A stretch of DNA of 64,000 bases, from contig NZ_CP048437.1 in assembly GCF_010509575.1 (NCBI RefSeq), positions 2,480,001-2,544,000 on the forward strand. The letters are read 5' to 3'. Made by a program: the position numbers and the translations under genes. A model generated the notes under the pieces. It worked only from the letters and a program-made list of their open reading frames with translations. It had not been told where the DNA came from and did no database searches. Below are positions 17,523 through 26,364 of this stretch, one piece after another (position 1 is the first letter of the stretch; every line of letters begins with the position of its first letter). The DNA comes from Faecalibacterium duncaniae. Lineage in GTDB: Bacteria; Bacillota; Clostridia; Oscillospirales; Ruminococcaceae.

Positions 17523-18036
17523 CTTCGCTCCTCCTTTCCTGACGGATCTGCTCCGCCAGCATTTTCTTTGCCCGGTAGATCTGCGCCTCCACCGTCTTTT
17601 GGGGCCTGCCGCAGAGGGCTGCCGCCTCGGCGGCGGTGCGGCCCTCCAGCAGCATCAGGCGGCAGGGGGTGCGGTACGGCTCCCGCATTCCCAGGATCTT
17701 CCCGGTCAGGGTCTCCTCGCTCATGGCATCCAGCACCTGCTGCTCCGGGTCGGAGCCGGGCGGCGCGCCTTCCAGTGCAAGGATATCATCTCCCGGGGTG
17801 TTCACCCGGCGCACCCACGCACTGCGCAGGTAGTCCTTGGCTTTGTTGGAAGCGATACGCGCCAGCCACTGCTTTTCGTACCCGGGCGGGCAGCGGTCAA
17901 TGGCCCGCCATGCGGCCAGAAAAGTCTCCTGTGCCAGATCCTGGGCATCGCCCTCGTCCGGCACCAGCTGGTGGCAGACCGTGTAGACCAGCCCCTGATA
18001 CTGCCGCACCAGCGCATTGAATTCCAGTGTTGTCAA
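17506..18036 (-). CDS. ECF-type RNA polymerase sigma factor
   Basis: A 176-residue sigma-70 family factor with region 2 (LVYTVCHQLVPDEGDAQDLA, then QETFLAAW) and region 4 (TAAEAAALCGRPQKTVEAQI). The start is a TTG 11 bases after AGGAGG; the nearby ATG is in a different frame, so low-level initiation is probable. The operon sigma-anti-sigma-membrane proteins suggests autoregulation, although no repeat of its promoter motif could be defined from one copy. Confidence 0.9.
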   Translation of the reverse strand: MTTLEFNALVRQYQGLVYTVCHQLVPDEGDAQDLAQETFLAAWRAIDRCPPGYEKQWLARIASNKAKDYLRSAWVRRVNTPGDDILALEGAPPGSDPEQQVLDAMSEETLTGKILGMREPYRTPCRLMLLEGRTAAEAAALCGRPQKTVEAQIYRAKKMLAEQIRQERRSEDGIVS

Positions 18037-18126
18037 CGGTCCGCATCCCTCCTTTCCTGCCGCTCTGTAATTGAATACGAAACAGAGCGCGGTTTTCCTG
18101 CATGAAAAGCAAAACTTTTGAGGCCA

Positions 18127-18186
18127 ACCCTCTCAGTCAAAGCCTTTCGGCTTTGCCAGCTCCCCCGAAGGGGGAGCCCTTGGCAT
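18127..18186. repeat. Dispersed palindromic repeat
   Basis: A clear copy of the family: CCTCTCAGTCAAAGCC, then GGCTTTGCCAGCTCCCCC, GAA, GGGGGAGCCCTTGGCA. It lies between the sigma operon and birA. Confidence 0.8.
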
Positions 18187-18200
18187 AATGGGCAAGTCTC

Positions 18201-18229
18201 TTTTGCAATGCCTCAAGTTATGCTATACT
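18201..18229 (+). promoter_or_regulatory. Extended -10 promoter of birA
   Basis: TGC-TATACT with a weak TTTTGC 17 bases upstream. No BirA operator palindrome was evident. Confidence 0.55.
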
Positions 18230-18263
18230 ATTACTACTATAGCACAAGAAGGAGGCGGTTTCC

Positions 18264-19226
18264 ATGGGGAGAAGCACCAAACAAGCCCTGCTGCAGGCGC
18301 TTTCGGCGGCAAAGGGAGCCTATATCTCAGGCCAGCAGCTGGCCGAAGCGCTGGGCGTGAGCCGCGCGGCTGTCCACAAGGCAGCACAGGCGCTTTCGGC
18401 CCAGGGATACGCGCTGGATTCCGCCCCGCGCCGGGGCTACCGGCTGGCAGGCGGTGACCCCTTCTGCGCCGAGGCGGTGGGCCCCTACCCCGCCCCCATT
18501 CACATCTACGACACACTGCAAAGCTCCAACCTGACGGCCAAGCAGCTGGCGCTGGGCGGTGCGCCCCACGGCACGCTGGTGCTCACGGCCCACCAGAAGG
18601 CGGGGCGCGGGCGGCTGGGGCGGCGGTTTGAAAGCCCCGCCGGGAAGGGGGTCTACCTCTCCCTCATCCTGCGGCCCACACTTTCTGCTGCCGATGCCCA
18701 GAGCGCGACCATCAGTGCGGCGGTGGCCGTGGCCCGGGCTGTCAAGGCCCTGTGCGGGCTGGAACTGGGCATCAAATGGGTGAACGACCTTTACTATCAG
18801 GGCCGCAAGGTCTGCGGCATCCTGACCGAAGCCGGGACCGACATGGAGAGCGGCCAGCTGGAATGGCTGGTGGTGGGCATCGGTCTCAACCTGACCACCT
18901 CCCCTGCCGACTGGCCCGAGGAGCTGGCCCGCACGGCAGGCAGCCTTTACCCCGGCGGCCCCGCACCCGTGAGCCGGACGGTGCTGGCCGGGGCCATTGC
19001 CCGGGAGCTGCTCTCCCTCTGCCCGGCCTTCGACTGTCTGGACGAGTACCGGGCCCGCTGTTTTGTGCCGGGCCACTGGGTCACCGTCTGCACCGGGGCC
19101 GAGACCTATGCCGCAAAGGCCCTTTCCATTGACGATGCGGGCCGTCTGGTGGTGGAGCGCGAGGGCGGCAGGCAGATTGCCCTGCAGCACGGCGAGGTCA
19201 GCATCCGGCCCACCTCCACAACATGA
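18264..19226 (+). CDS. birA: Bifunctional biotin-protein ligase/biotin repressor
   Basis: Attaches biotin to carboxylase carrier domains via biotinyl-AMP. The 320-residue protein has an N-terminal winged helix (SGQQLAEALGVSRAAVHKAA, so a repressor function is possible), the nucleotide/biotin loop GRGRLGRRFESPAGKG and the KWVNDLYYQGRKVCGILTE signature, then a C-terminal SH3-like domain. The gene is monocistronic and ends in a bidirectional terminator. Confidence 0.95.
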   Translation: MGRSTKQALLQALSAAKGAYISGQQLAEALGVSRAAVHKAAQALSAQGYALDSAPRRGYRLAGGDPFCAEAVGPYPAPIHIYDTLQSSNLTAKQLALGGAPHGTLVLTAHQKAGRGRLGRRFESPAGKGVYLSLILRPTLSAADAQSATISAAVAVARAVKALCGLELGIKWVNDLYYQGRKVCGILTEAGTDMESGQLEWLVVGIGLNLTTSPADWPEELARTAGSLYPGGPAPVSRTVLAGAIARELLSLCPAFDCLDEYRARCFVPGHWVTVCTGAETYAAKALSIDDAGRLVVEREGGRQIALQHGEVSIRPTSTT

Positions 19227-19277
19227 AAAATGACCCCTTCCGCCACGCCGACGCATGACGGAAAGGGTCATTTTCTT
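19226..19277. terminator. Bidirectional terminator between birA and convergent gene
   Basis: Arms AAAATGACCCCTTCCG and CGGAAAGGGTCATTTT flank a 16-base loop and carry A/T runs on both sides. Confidence 0.88.
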
Positions 19278-20474
19278 TTAAGAGATATGTACCGCTTCCA
19301 GCACCCTGATGCCCTCCTGCTCCATCACGTCGCGCAGGGCCTCGAGGTAGCCGGGCTTGTCCACCTTGTTCTCAATGCAGCAGGTCAGCACGCCGTGCAG
19401 GCTGGTGACCTCCATTGCAAGGGACGCACCGTCCGGCAGCACCCAGGTCTGGAAATCGGTCAGGTACGCTTCCAGCTCCGGGCTGTGCGGCAGCAGCGGG
19501 CTGCCGATGTAACTGACCCAGAAATCTGCCGGGAAGCCGCTGATGTACTCGCCCATCTGGAACACACGCTTCTTGATCTTGAGCGCGGCCTTCTGCCGGA
19601 ACACCTGATACACCCAGCCCATCTGTTCGGCCATGCGGAACAGGCGGCGCTCCGGGGTCAGGCTTTCCCGGATCTCATGGTCGAGCCGCCTTGCAAAGCT
19701 GTGGAGCCGGGCCTGCGGCTCCAGCTGCAGGGACAGCTGAAAGGACGCAATGCAGTTGTACAAGGCATGCGGCACCCCCAGCGCCGCGCGGGTGTCGGCG
19801 GCATAGCTGTACACAAGATCATTCTTTTCCAGATACCGCTGCGCTGCCTGGCAGGTCAGCCCCATGAGGGCGCTGAAGGGCTTCACGCCCTCCTTCTGCG
19901 CCAGATCCACAAGGCTCTGCCTGTCCAGCCGCAGCCGCTGAAAATGGGGCGTGCCCTCGTGGATCTGCAGCACGTCCTTCTGCATGTCGTTGGCCACCTG
20001 GCTCTCCGGGTAGCAGGCCAGCAGCTGTTCCACATCGTAGGGCGGGTCAGAGGCAAGGGCCTCGCACACAAAACCGGCGTTGGAGCGCAGGTTGCAGTAG
20101 AGCTTGAGCAGCAGGGTGAAAAAGGGCGCGCTGCCCCGGCCATCGGCCAGGAAGTGGAACCAGTCCAGATAGACCGTGTTCCCCTCATAGCCCAGCGAGA
20201 AGAGATAATCGTTCGTCTCCTCGGGGATCTTTGGCTGGGTGCTGCCCTGCCGCACACGGCAGGGGGCAGTGTTGGGCTCCAGACGGGCCTCCCGCTTTTC
20301 CCACACCACATGGCAGAAATAATATTCTGCCAGCGGGCGGGCCGCATCCAGTGCCTGCTGCAGAAGGGCCGGGTCAACGGCCTCCTTCAGCGTGGCCTGA
20401 TAGCGGCAGAGGACCTGATTTTCACGGTAGTAGTAGACGATGCCCTGAAACACCGCACGCTGCTCTGCATTCAT
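19278..20474 (-). CDS. Condensation-fold acyltransferase-like protein
   Basis: The 398-residue protein has the two-domain size of the CoA-dependent acyltransferase/NRPS-condensation superfamily. It contains the HxxxDG motif as DWFHFLADGRG (His107, Asp111, Gly112) and a DFG-loop-like region is not obvious. Members join an acyl group from CoA or a carrier protein to an alcohol or amine. It lies seven bases after a stand-alone carrier-protein gene, and two AMP-forming ligases are upstream, so it probably uses a carrier-bound acyl group. The product is unknown. It could alternatively be an alcohol-acetyltransferase-like protein. Confidence 0.75.
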   Translation of the reverse strand: MNAEQRAVFQGIVYYYRENQVLCRYQATLKEAVDPALLQQALDAARPLAEYYFCHVVWEKREARLEPNTAPCRVRQGSTQPKIPEETNDYLFSLGYEGNTVYLDWFHFLADGRGSAPFFTLLLKLYCNLRSNAGFVCEALASDPPYDVEQLLACYPESQVANDMQKDVLQIHEGTPHFQRLRLDRQSLVDLAQKEGVKPFSALMGLTCQAAQRYLEKNDLVYSYAADTRAALGVPHALYNCIASFQLSLQLEPQARLHSFARRLDHEIRESLTPERRLFRMAEQMGWVYQVFRQKAALKIKKRVFQMGEYISGFPADFWVSYIGSPLLPHSPELEAYLTDFQTWVLPDGASLAMEVTSLHGVLTCCIENKVDKPGYLEALRDVMEQEGIRVLEAVHIS

Positions 20475-20481
20475 CCGGAAT

Positions 20482-20724
20482 TTACCCCGCGTTCTCGGCC
20501 AGATAATCGGCCAGATCGCCGATGGTCACAAAGTTGCGCAGCTCCTTTTCGGGGATGCGCAGACCAAAGGTCTCTTCCAGATCGGCCACGACGGTCAGGA
20601 TCTCCATAGAGGACAGATCCAGATCATCCATCATCACGCTGTTTTCGTTGACATCCTCGGGCGAGATCTCTGCCACATCCTCCAGAATTGCCAGGATCTG
20701 AGACATGATTTCTGCTCTTTCCAT
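20482..20724 (-). CDS. Stand-alone acyl carrier protein
   Basis: An 80-residue acidic helical protein of the phosphopantetheine carrier type; the modification site is in DDLDLSSMEIL, with Ser39 in the position of the DSL serine and serine replacing the usual aspartate. It is distinct from a typical fatty-acid AcpP because it lies between two adenylating ligases and a condensation-fold protein. ATG was preferred over a TTG one codon upstream; AAAGGAAG precedes it. Its own promoter is recognisable 110 bases upstream. Confidence 0.9.
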   Translation of the reverse strand: MERAEIMSQILAILEDVAEISPEDVNENSVMMDDLDLSSMEILTVVADLEETFGLRIPEKELRNFVTIGDLADYLAENAG

Positions 20725-20833
20725 CAAAAAATCTTCCTTTCCGTGAGGGATTTTTTATCGCCTGCAAGGGCGCAGTTTCAGTATGCCACGCGCCGGGCCG
20801 GTTTAGCCAGCGGGCGGGGCATTCCTGTGTTTT

Positions 20834-20862
20834 ATAATACCTGTTTTATGGAGGAAATGCAA
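20834..20862 (-). promoter_or_regulatory. Promoter of the carrier-protein/acyltransferase pair
   Basis: Minus-strand TTGCAT, 17 bases, TATTAT. It lies in the 182-base gap downstream of the first ligase, so the pair can be expressed apart from the ligases. A GC-rich inverted stretch precedes it. Confidence 0.72.
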
Positions 20863-20906
20863 CACACCGGCCGCCCGGTTTTGCGCTTTTTTTACAATTT
20901 CCGCGC

Positions 20907-22379
20907 TTACCTGCGCAGCAGCTTGCCCATGGCGTTGCGGGGCAGGGGCTCGGTGCTGAACTCCACCGCCGTGATCCGCTGGTACAGCGGCAGGGTGCGG
21001 TTCAACCCAGTGATAAAGGCCCGGACCTCTGCCTGCTTTTCCTCGGCACAGCAGATCAGCGCGCCGATCTTTTTGCCCATCTCCTTGACCACACACTCCT
21101 GCACCTCAGGGCAGGCGTTGAGCTTTCTTTCCAGCTCCTCGGGACTGACGTTCTCGCCGGTGCCCAGAATGATCAGGTTCTTCTTCCGGCCCACCATGTA
21201 GTAATAGCCGTCCTCGTCCTCACGGGCCAGGTCGCCGGTGTGGAGCCAGCCGTCTTTGTCGATGATCTCGGCGGTGGCTTCGGGATCCTTATAGTAGCCC
21301 AGCATCACACAGCCGCCCCGGATGCAGATCTCGCCGGTCTCATCCAGCTTGTACTCGCAGTGGCTGTCCGGCTTGCCCAGCGCCCGGATATGGGGCTCTG
21401 CTTGGGCGTAGTTCACCAGACCATCGCCGCAGGTCTCGGTCATGCCGTAGCACTGGGTGATGTACATGCCGTTTTCCACCAGACCCAGCAGCATCTCGCT
21501 GTCGAACATGGCAGAGCTGCCGCAGGGGTTCCACAGGCCGTTCAGCTTATCGGCGCGGCCGCGCTTGACATCCTTGTAGATGCTCTCCATCAGCACCGGG
21601 GCCACGGCAATGGAATCGCTGTGCATCAGCCCCAGATCCCGGTAGAAATTCCGCAGATCACTGCAAAGGTTCAGGGCCCAGCCCTTGAAGGGCCAGGAGA
21701 ACAGGCAGATAAAGGTGCCCAGATGGAACAGGGGCAGGATGGCAAAGTTGCTCAGGACATCGTTTTTGTCCTCGGGCAGCTGCCGGTGCTTGAAGTCCAG
21801 CAAGTGGTCGCCCATGGCAACGTGCATCTGCATCACGGTAAAGAAGTTCCGCTCTGCCAGCATCACGGCCTTGCTGCGGCCGGTGGTGCCGGAGGTGAAC
21901 AGCATGACCATCAGGGCATTGGGGTCGATCTTCTTTTCCAGCCCGCCGGGCGCGGTGTCCTTCCAGACATCCATCGGCCGCAAGCGTTCCCCATACGCAG
22001 CCTCCAGCTGGTCACGGCAGCCGTAGTCCACCCCATCGTTCAGGATGAGGGCAGGCTCTGCCAGCTCCAGCTCCCAGCTCAGCTCATCCCAGGCCTTTTT
22101 CTGGTTCATCGTTACCAGAACAGCCCCGGCCAGCACAGCGCCAAAGGTATTCACGCCGTACTCATAGCAGTTCCGGCTCAACAGGACCACCCGCTTGCCC
22201 TCCACCTCCGGGATGTTCCGGGCAAACCAGGCAGCGGCGCGGCGGATATCCTGTGCATACTCGGCATAGGTCTTTTCCTTCACGGTGCCGGTGGCATCCT
22301 CTACCCAGCGGAAGGCCACCCGCCCGGGGAATTCCTGCTCCATTGTCCGGGTAACAAGATCATAGACATTGTTTACCAT
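20907..22379 (-). CDS. AMP-forming acyl ligase (copy 2)
   Basis: A 490-residue member of the ANL (acyl-CoA synthetase/NRPS adenylation) family. Motifs: FTSGTTGRSKAVML (AMP binding), QCYGMTET, GWLHTGDLA, GRKKNLIILGTGENVSPEEL and the catalytic lysine in NAMGKLLRR at the C-terminus. It activates a carboxylic acid as acyl-AMP for transfer to CoA or to the neighbouring carrier protein. It is clearly paralogous to the next gene upstream (29 bases away), with the same motif order and very similar C-termini, implying tandem duplication and probably different substrates. Start: ATG after AAAGGAG. Confidence 0.9.
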   Translation of the reverse strand: MVNNVYDLVTRTMEQEFPGRVAFRWVEDATGTVKEKTYAEYAQDIRRAAAWFARNIPEVEGKRVVLLSRNCYEYGVNTFGAVLAGAVLVTMNQKKAWDELSWELELAEPALILNDGVDYGCRDQLEAAYGERLRPMDVWKDTAPGGLEKKIDPNALMVMLFTSGTTGRSKAVMLAERNFFTVMQMHVAMGDHLLDFKHRQLPEDKNDVLSNFAILPLFHLGTFICLFSWPFKGWALNLCSDLRNFYRDLGLMHSDSIAVAPVLMESIYKDVKRGRADKLNGLWNPCGSSAMFDSEMLLGLVENGMYITQCYGMTETCGDGLVNYAQAEPHIRALGKPDSHCEYKLDETGEICIRGGCVMLGYYKDPEATAEIIDKDGWLHTGDLAREDEDGYYYMVGRKKNLIILGTGENVSPEELERKLNACPEVQECVVKEMGKKIGALICCAEEKQAEVRAFITGLNRTLPLYQRITAVEFSTEPLPRNAMGKLLRR

Positions 22380-22408
22380 GGTCTGCTCCTTTTTTCTCCC
22401 GTTTGGTT

Positions 22409-23917
22409 TTACTTGCGCAGCAGCTTGCCCAGCGCGTTGCGGGGCAGGGGCTCGGCGCTGCACTCCACCACGGAGATGCGCTTGTACATGGGCAGGGTGC
22501 GGTTCAGCTCGGTGACAAAAGCCTTCACCTGCTGCTGCCTGTCATCCTCACAGCAGACCACGGTGCCGATCTTCTTGCCCATCTCCTTGACGATGCACTC
22601 CTTGATGGCATCGCACTTGCCCAGCAGCTTTTCCAGCTCCTCGGGGCTGACGTTCTCGCCGCTGTCCAGAATGATGAGGTTCTTCTTGCGGCCGGTCATA
22701 TAGTAGTAGCCTTCCTCGTCCACGCGGGCCAGGTCGCCGGTGTGGAGCCAGCCGTCCTTGTCGATGGTCTCGGCAGTGGCCTCGGGGTCCTTATAGTAGC
22801 CCAGCATCACGCAGCCGCCGCGGACGCAGATCTCGCCGGTCTCGTCCACCTTGACCTCACAGAAGCCGTCCGGCTTGCCCAGGGCACGCAGGTGGTCGCC
22901 CTCCTGGGTCACGTTCAGCAGGCCATAGCCGGCCAGCTCGGTCATGGAGTAGCACTGGTTGATGTAGAAGCCATTCTTCACCAGATCGCTCAGGATGGCG
23001 GGATCGAGGATGGCAGAGCTGCAGCTCAGGTTCCACAGCCCGTTCAGGCGGTCGGCATGGCCGCGCTTGACCTCGTTGCAAATCATCTCCACCAGCACCG
23101 GAGGGGTAGACATGGCATCGCTGTGCATCAGGCTCATATCCCGGCGCAGGTCGCGGGCATCACAGCAGAGATTCAGGGTCCAGCCCTGCACGCCATAGAC
23201 AAAGTAGCAGATGAAACCGGCCAGATGGAACATGGGCACCAGCGTAAAGTGGCTGAAGGTCTGGTCGAGGTACTGGGGTACCAGCCGCTCCTCATGGTCA
23301 AGGACGGACTTCAGGCCATCGATGTACATCTGGCAGGCGGTGAAGTAGTTCTTCTCGCTCAGCATCACACCCTTGCTGCGGCCGGTGGTGCCGGAAGTGA
23401 ACATCAGCATCAGCAGACCCTCGTGGTCGATGCGGTTGACCATCTCAGCCTCAGGGGCAGCGGTCCAGGCATCCATGGGGCGGAGCCGAGCGCCGTAAAG
23501 TGCTTCCAGCTGGGCGCGATAGCCGTAATCGATGCCGTCATTGAAGATGAGGTCCGGCTCCACCATGCCCAGCTCATACTCCAGCTCGGCCCAGGTCTTG
23601 CCCTGGTTCAGGGTCACGATGACAGCGCCTGCCATCATGGTGCCGAAAACGACCGCGCCATACTCATAGTTGGTGCGGCTCAGGATGACGATCTTCTTGC
23701 CCTTGGGCTCGCCCAGCTCCTGCTGCAGGTAGCCGGTCGCTTTGCGGATATCCTGCACATACTGAGCGTAGGTCTTTTCCACCACCGTGTCCTTGCCCTC
23801 CACATAGCGGAACGCCACACGGTCAGCATACTTATTCTGCATCGCAGAGATCATATCAAAAACGGTCATCGGCATATTTGCCACGGTCACAACTTCGTTA
23901 CAAGCCTTGTTTGCCAT
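22409..23917 (-). CDS. AMP-forming acyl ligase (copy 1)
   Basis: A 502-residue ANL-family enzyme with FTSGTTGRSKGVML, QCYSMTELAG, GWLHTGDLARVDEEGYYY, GRKKNLIILDSGENVSPEEL and C-terminal NALGKLLRK. The first gene of the ligase operon, led by a strong promoter. Compared with copy 2 the A5-like motif is YSMTE rather than YGMTE and the substrate-pocket region differs (for example SCSSAILDPAIL versus PCGSSAMFDSEML), compatible with divergence after duplication. The likely substrate is a fatty or aromatic acid; this cannot be resolved by eye. ATG follows GGGAG. Confidence 0.9.
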   Translation of the reverse strand: MANKACNEVVTVANMPMTVFDMISAMQNKYADRVAFRYVEGKDTVVEKTYAQYVQDIRKATGYLQQELGEPKGKKIVILSRTNYEYGAVVFGTMMAGAVIVTLNQGKTWAELEYELGMVEPDLIFNDGIDYGYRAQLEALYGARLRPMDAWTAAPEAEMVNRIDHEGLLMLMFTSGTTGRSKGVMLSEKNYFTACQMYIDGLKSVLDHEERLVPQYLDQTFSHFTLVPMFHLAGFICYFVYGVQGWTLNLCCDARDLRRDMSLMHSDAMSTPPVLVEMICNEVKRGHADRLNGLWNLSCSSAILDPAILSDLVKNGFYINQCYSMTELAGYGLLNVTQEGDHLRALGKPDGFCEVKVDETGEICVRGGCVMLGYYKDPEATAETIDKDGWLHTGDLARVDEEGYYYMTGRKKNLIILDSGENVSPEELEKLLGKCDAIKECIVKEMGKKIGTVVCCEDDRQQQVKAFVTELNRTLPMYKRISVVECSAEPLPRNALGKLLRK

Positions 23918-23999
23918 TATTTTACACTCCCTGTTTATTTTTGTTAAATTATTCCCTTTTGTTTCCTCCAAATGGAATCTTCTGGGCACTCTAGCCTAG

Positions 24000-24028
24000 A
24001 GTATACCGCATAGAGGGCTTAAATGCAA
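24000..24028 (-). promoter_or_regulatory. Promoter of the ligase operon
   Basis: Minus-strand TTGCAT, 17 bases, TATACT, about 80 bases upstream of the ligase start codon. The 376-base gap 23918-24293 otherwise holds the divergent promoter at 24171 and a possible weaker plus-strand TTGCGG-N17-TACACT. Confidence 0.82.
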
Positions 24029-24170
24029 GATTTAATTGCACAAATATGCAACCTAAGCTTGCAGTCAATCTGTGCACCCGGATGTAAATCCTGCCTTTTG
24101 TTGCGGGCAGGCCGTGAGTGTGGTACACTTTTCCCGGTATCCGCCCACCGTGCTTTCTCCCTGCGTTTGA

Positions 24171-24199
24171 TTGACAGCAAGGGCAAAAAGCATTATACT
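24171..24199 (+). promoter_or_regulatory. Promoter of the membrane acyltransferase gene
   Basis: Plus-strand TTGACA, exactly 17 bases, TATACT; near-consensus and about 95 bases upstream of the ATG. Confidence 0.85.
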
Positions 24200-24293
24200 T
24201 ATTATAAATATCTCTAATTTTTAACATGATGCGCCAAAAATCCGGCAATTCTGCCATCCCGGGGCGGGGTGCGGCGCAGAGGAGGACCTTTTT

Positions 24294-25454
24294 ATGGAGG
24301 GAACCAAACGCCGTGCCGCAAATTCGCTGGGCATGTTCGATCTGCTCAAGGGTGTCGGCATGCTGACCATCGTCTTTGCCCACACCGGTGAGCTTTACCC
24401 CATGGGCGATGCCAGCCACATCAACCCGCTGACCTTTTGCATGTTCGCCTACCGCGAATCCCTGATGGCGGCCTTTTACATTGCCAGCGGCTACGGCTTC
24501 CGCAAGCGCTCCATCGGCAAGTGTATCGACCAGCAGTTCAAAACGCTGTTCAAGCCTTACATCTATACAGGCATTGCCACCACCGTGTTCCATTTTATCA
24601 TCCATTACAGCCTGTTCGGCAGCCTGCACAACGCCACCTACGAGACCTACAAGGTGCTGGGCGGCTTTGCACTGGGCCTGCCCCACACGGCCACCTATTT
24701 CGGCCAGCTGTTCTTCTCCTGCGGCCCCATGTGGTATCTGCTCTCGCTGATGATCGCATGGATCCTGCTGGATCTCATCCTGAATATCTTCCCGGAGCAG
24801 TACATAAACTGGGCGGTGCTGGGTACCATGCTGTTAGGCTGGGGCATCTGCATCACCTGGGAGGCCCCTTTTTGCATCGGCCAGGGCATGGTCACTGTTC
24901 CGGCTCTGTATGTGGGACACCTTGCCAAGAAGTATAAGATCTTTGAGCAGCCCCTCTCGCCCCGTCTGCGCGGCGGGATGATCGCGGCGGCGCTGGCTGT
25001 GGCCGCACTGGTGCTTCTTACCAAGAGCACCGACTGCGTCTCGATGGCCGAGTGGACCCTCGGCCCCGTGAGCATCCTGCTGGATGCCGTAACGGGCCTG
25101 GGCATCCTTTCCATCGTCATCTGGTTCCAGCGCAGGGTGGAGAACGTTGTCACCCACGCCATCCAGGCCATTGGCCGCCGTTCGCTGTTCATCTTCTGCG
25201 TCCACACCGTGGAGCTTACGGCCATTCCCTGGTATCTGATGCCCCAGAAGTTTGCGGCTCACCCGGTGCTGGGCATGGTGCTGCAGTTCACCCTTTCGCT
25301 GGGCTCCACCCTGCTCATCTGCGAACTGCTGGTGCGCCGCCGGGACCTGAAGTTCTGGCTCACCTCCCGCCGGGAGCAGAAGGCGGCGGAAGCGCCCCGC
25401 CGGCGCAGCGCCCGCACCGAAGCGCCTGAGCGTCATTTTGCGGCAAAACACTGA
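24294..25454 (+). CDS. Acyltransferase 3 (OafA-like) membrane protein
   Basis: A 386-residue polytopic protein with about ten membrane helices. The N-terminal GMFDLLKGVGMLTIVFAHTG is the family signature with the conserved histidine in helix 1. Such proteins O-acylate cell-surface glycans or lipids using acyl donors from the cytoplasm. It is divergent from the ligase-carrier operon and upstream of a glycosyltransferase, which supports a role in decorating an envelope glycoconjugate (inference). The C-terminal 40 residues are basic and low in complexity. Confidence 0.85.
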   Translation: MEGTKRRAANSLGMFDLLKGVGMLTIVFAHTGELYPMGDASHINPLTFCMFAYRESLMAAFYIASGYGFRKRSIGKCIDQQFKTLFKPYIYTGIATTVFHFIIHYSLFGSLHNATYETYKVLGGFALGLPHTATYFGQLFFSCGPMWYLLSLMIAWILLDLILNIFPEQYINWAVLGTMLLGWGICITWEAPFCIGQGMVTVPALYVGHLAKKYKIFEQPLSPRLRGGMIAAALAVAALVLLTKSTDCVSMAEWTLGPVSILLDAVTGLGILSIVIWFQRRVENVVTHAIQAIGRRSLFIFCVHTVELTAIPWYLMPQKFAAHPVLGMVLQFTLSLGSTLLICELLVRRRDLKFWLTSRREQKAAEAPRRRSARTEAPERHFAAKH

Positions 25455-25460
25455 TTTTTT

Positions 25461-25480
25461 GCAGAGGGTGCACCCTCTGC
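25461..25480. repeat. Perfect 20-base palindrome
   Basis: GCAGAGGGTG followed by its exact complement CACCCTCTGC, with TTTTTT on the left side, between the acyltransferase and coiled-coil genes. It could be a weak terminator (better formed on the minus strand) or an operator. Confidence 0.6.
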
Positions 25481-25514
25481 TGAAGTGAAATAATATTATG
25501 AGGAGAATCCGGTT

Positions 25515-26342
25515 ATGAACAACGCAGCTCCTGAGAACACTGCGGCTCTGCAGGAAAAGATCGCCGAGCTGGAACAGCAGCTCAAGCTTTCGGACGAAGG
25601 TGCTTCCCATCTGGCAGAGCGCTGCCTTTCCCTGGAACAGAAGGTGCAGTCCTACCTTGCGGCACACCCCCAGCGCGAGATGCACACTGACTCGCCCACT
25701 CTGCTGCAGCCGCTGCTCTATTATGATGCAGGCTTCGGCTTTTCGGAAAAGGACACCCTGACCGCGCCCGACTGCACCACCGACGAGCTGACCGGTGCTG
25801 TGACCGCGACCTTTGAGCTGCCGGTGGCCGTGCAGGCCCTGCGGTTCGACCCGGGTGAGCTGCCCTGCTGCATCACCAACCTGATCTTTTCAGACGACCG
25901 CATCATCTGCGTGCCCACCAACGGCCTGAACCTTTCCGGTGGAAGCACCCTGTTCCTGGGCGATGACCCCAACTACCGGCTGGAGGGCACCACCCACTAC
26001 CCCGCCGGGATGAAGCTGGTGGTGAGCTATGGCTACTTCCCGCTGGAGACCCTGACGGACGAGCCTTTGTTCTGCGCCGTGCTGCAGGGCGTGCAGCAGC
26101 TCCAGCTGCGCAAGGACTGCGAAAAGCAGCATATCCAGCAGCTGGAGCAGAATGCCGCGGCCCAGCAGCAGACGGTGGCCGCCCTGCAGCAGGAGATCGC
26201 ACAGCTGCACCAGAAAAACGCCGATCTGCAGGCCCGGAGCACTGCCTACGAGACCTCGCTGGAAAGCGTGTTTTCCAGTAAAAGCTGGAAGCTCACTGCT
26301 CCCATCCGCAGCCTGATGCGCCTGTTCCACCGTGGAAACTGA
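25515..26342 (+). CDS. Coiled-coil protein of glycan-synthesis context
   Basis: A 275-residue protein with coiled coils at both ends (ALQEKIAELEQQLKLSDE near the N-terminus; a Gln-rich heptad region after residue 200) flanking a beta-rich domain, and a C-terminal SSKSWKLTAPIRSLMRLFHR. That closing pattern is common at the ends of proteins in O-antigen and rhamnan clusters, next to glycosyltransferases. No catalytic motif is seen, so a scaffold role is possible. The glycosyltransferase gene starts 22 bases downstream. Confidence 0.72.
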   Translation: MNNAAPENTAALQEKIAELEQQLKLSDEGASHLAERCLSLEQKVQSYLAAHPQREMHTDSPTLLQPLLYYDAGFGFSEKDTLTAPDCTTDELTGAVTATFELPVAVQALRFDPGELPCCITNLIFSDDRIICVPTNGLNLSGGSTLFLGDDPNYRLEGTTHYPAGMKLVVSYGYFPLETLTDEPLFCAVLQGVQQLQLRKDCEKQHIQQLEQNAAAQQQTVAALQQEIAQLHQKNADLQARSTAYETSLESVFSSKSWKLTAPIRSLMRLFHRGN

Positions 26343-26364
26343 GAAGCGGAACGGAGGAACAGCC

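Noticed and set aside
20907..23917. Two ligases as one gene split by a frameshift
   Set aside because: Each has a complete set of motifs, its own start with a ribosome-binding site and its own catalytic lysine near the end.
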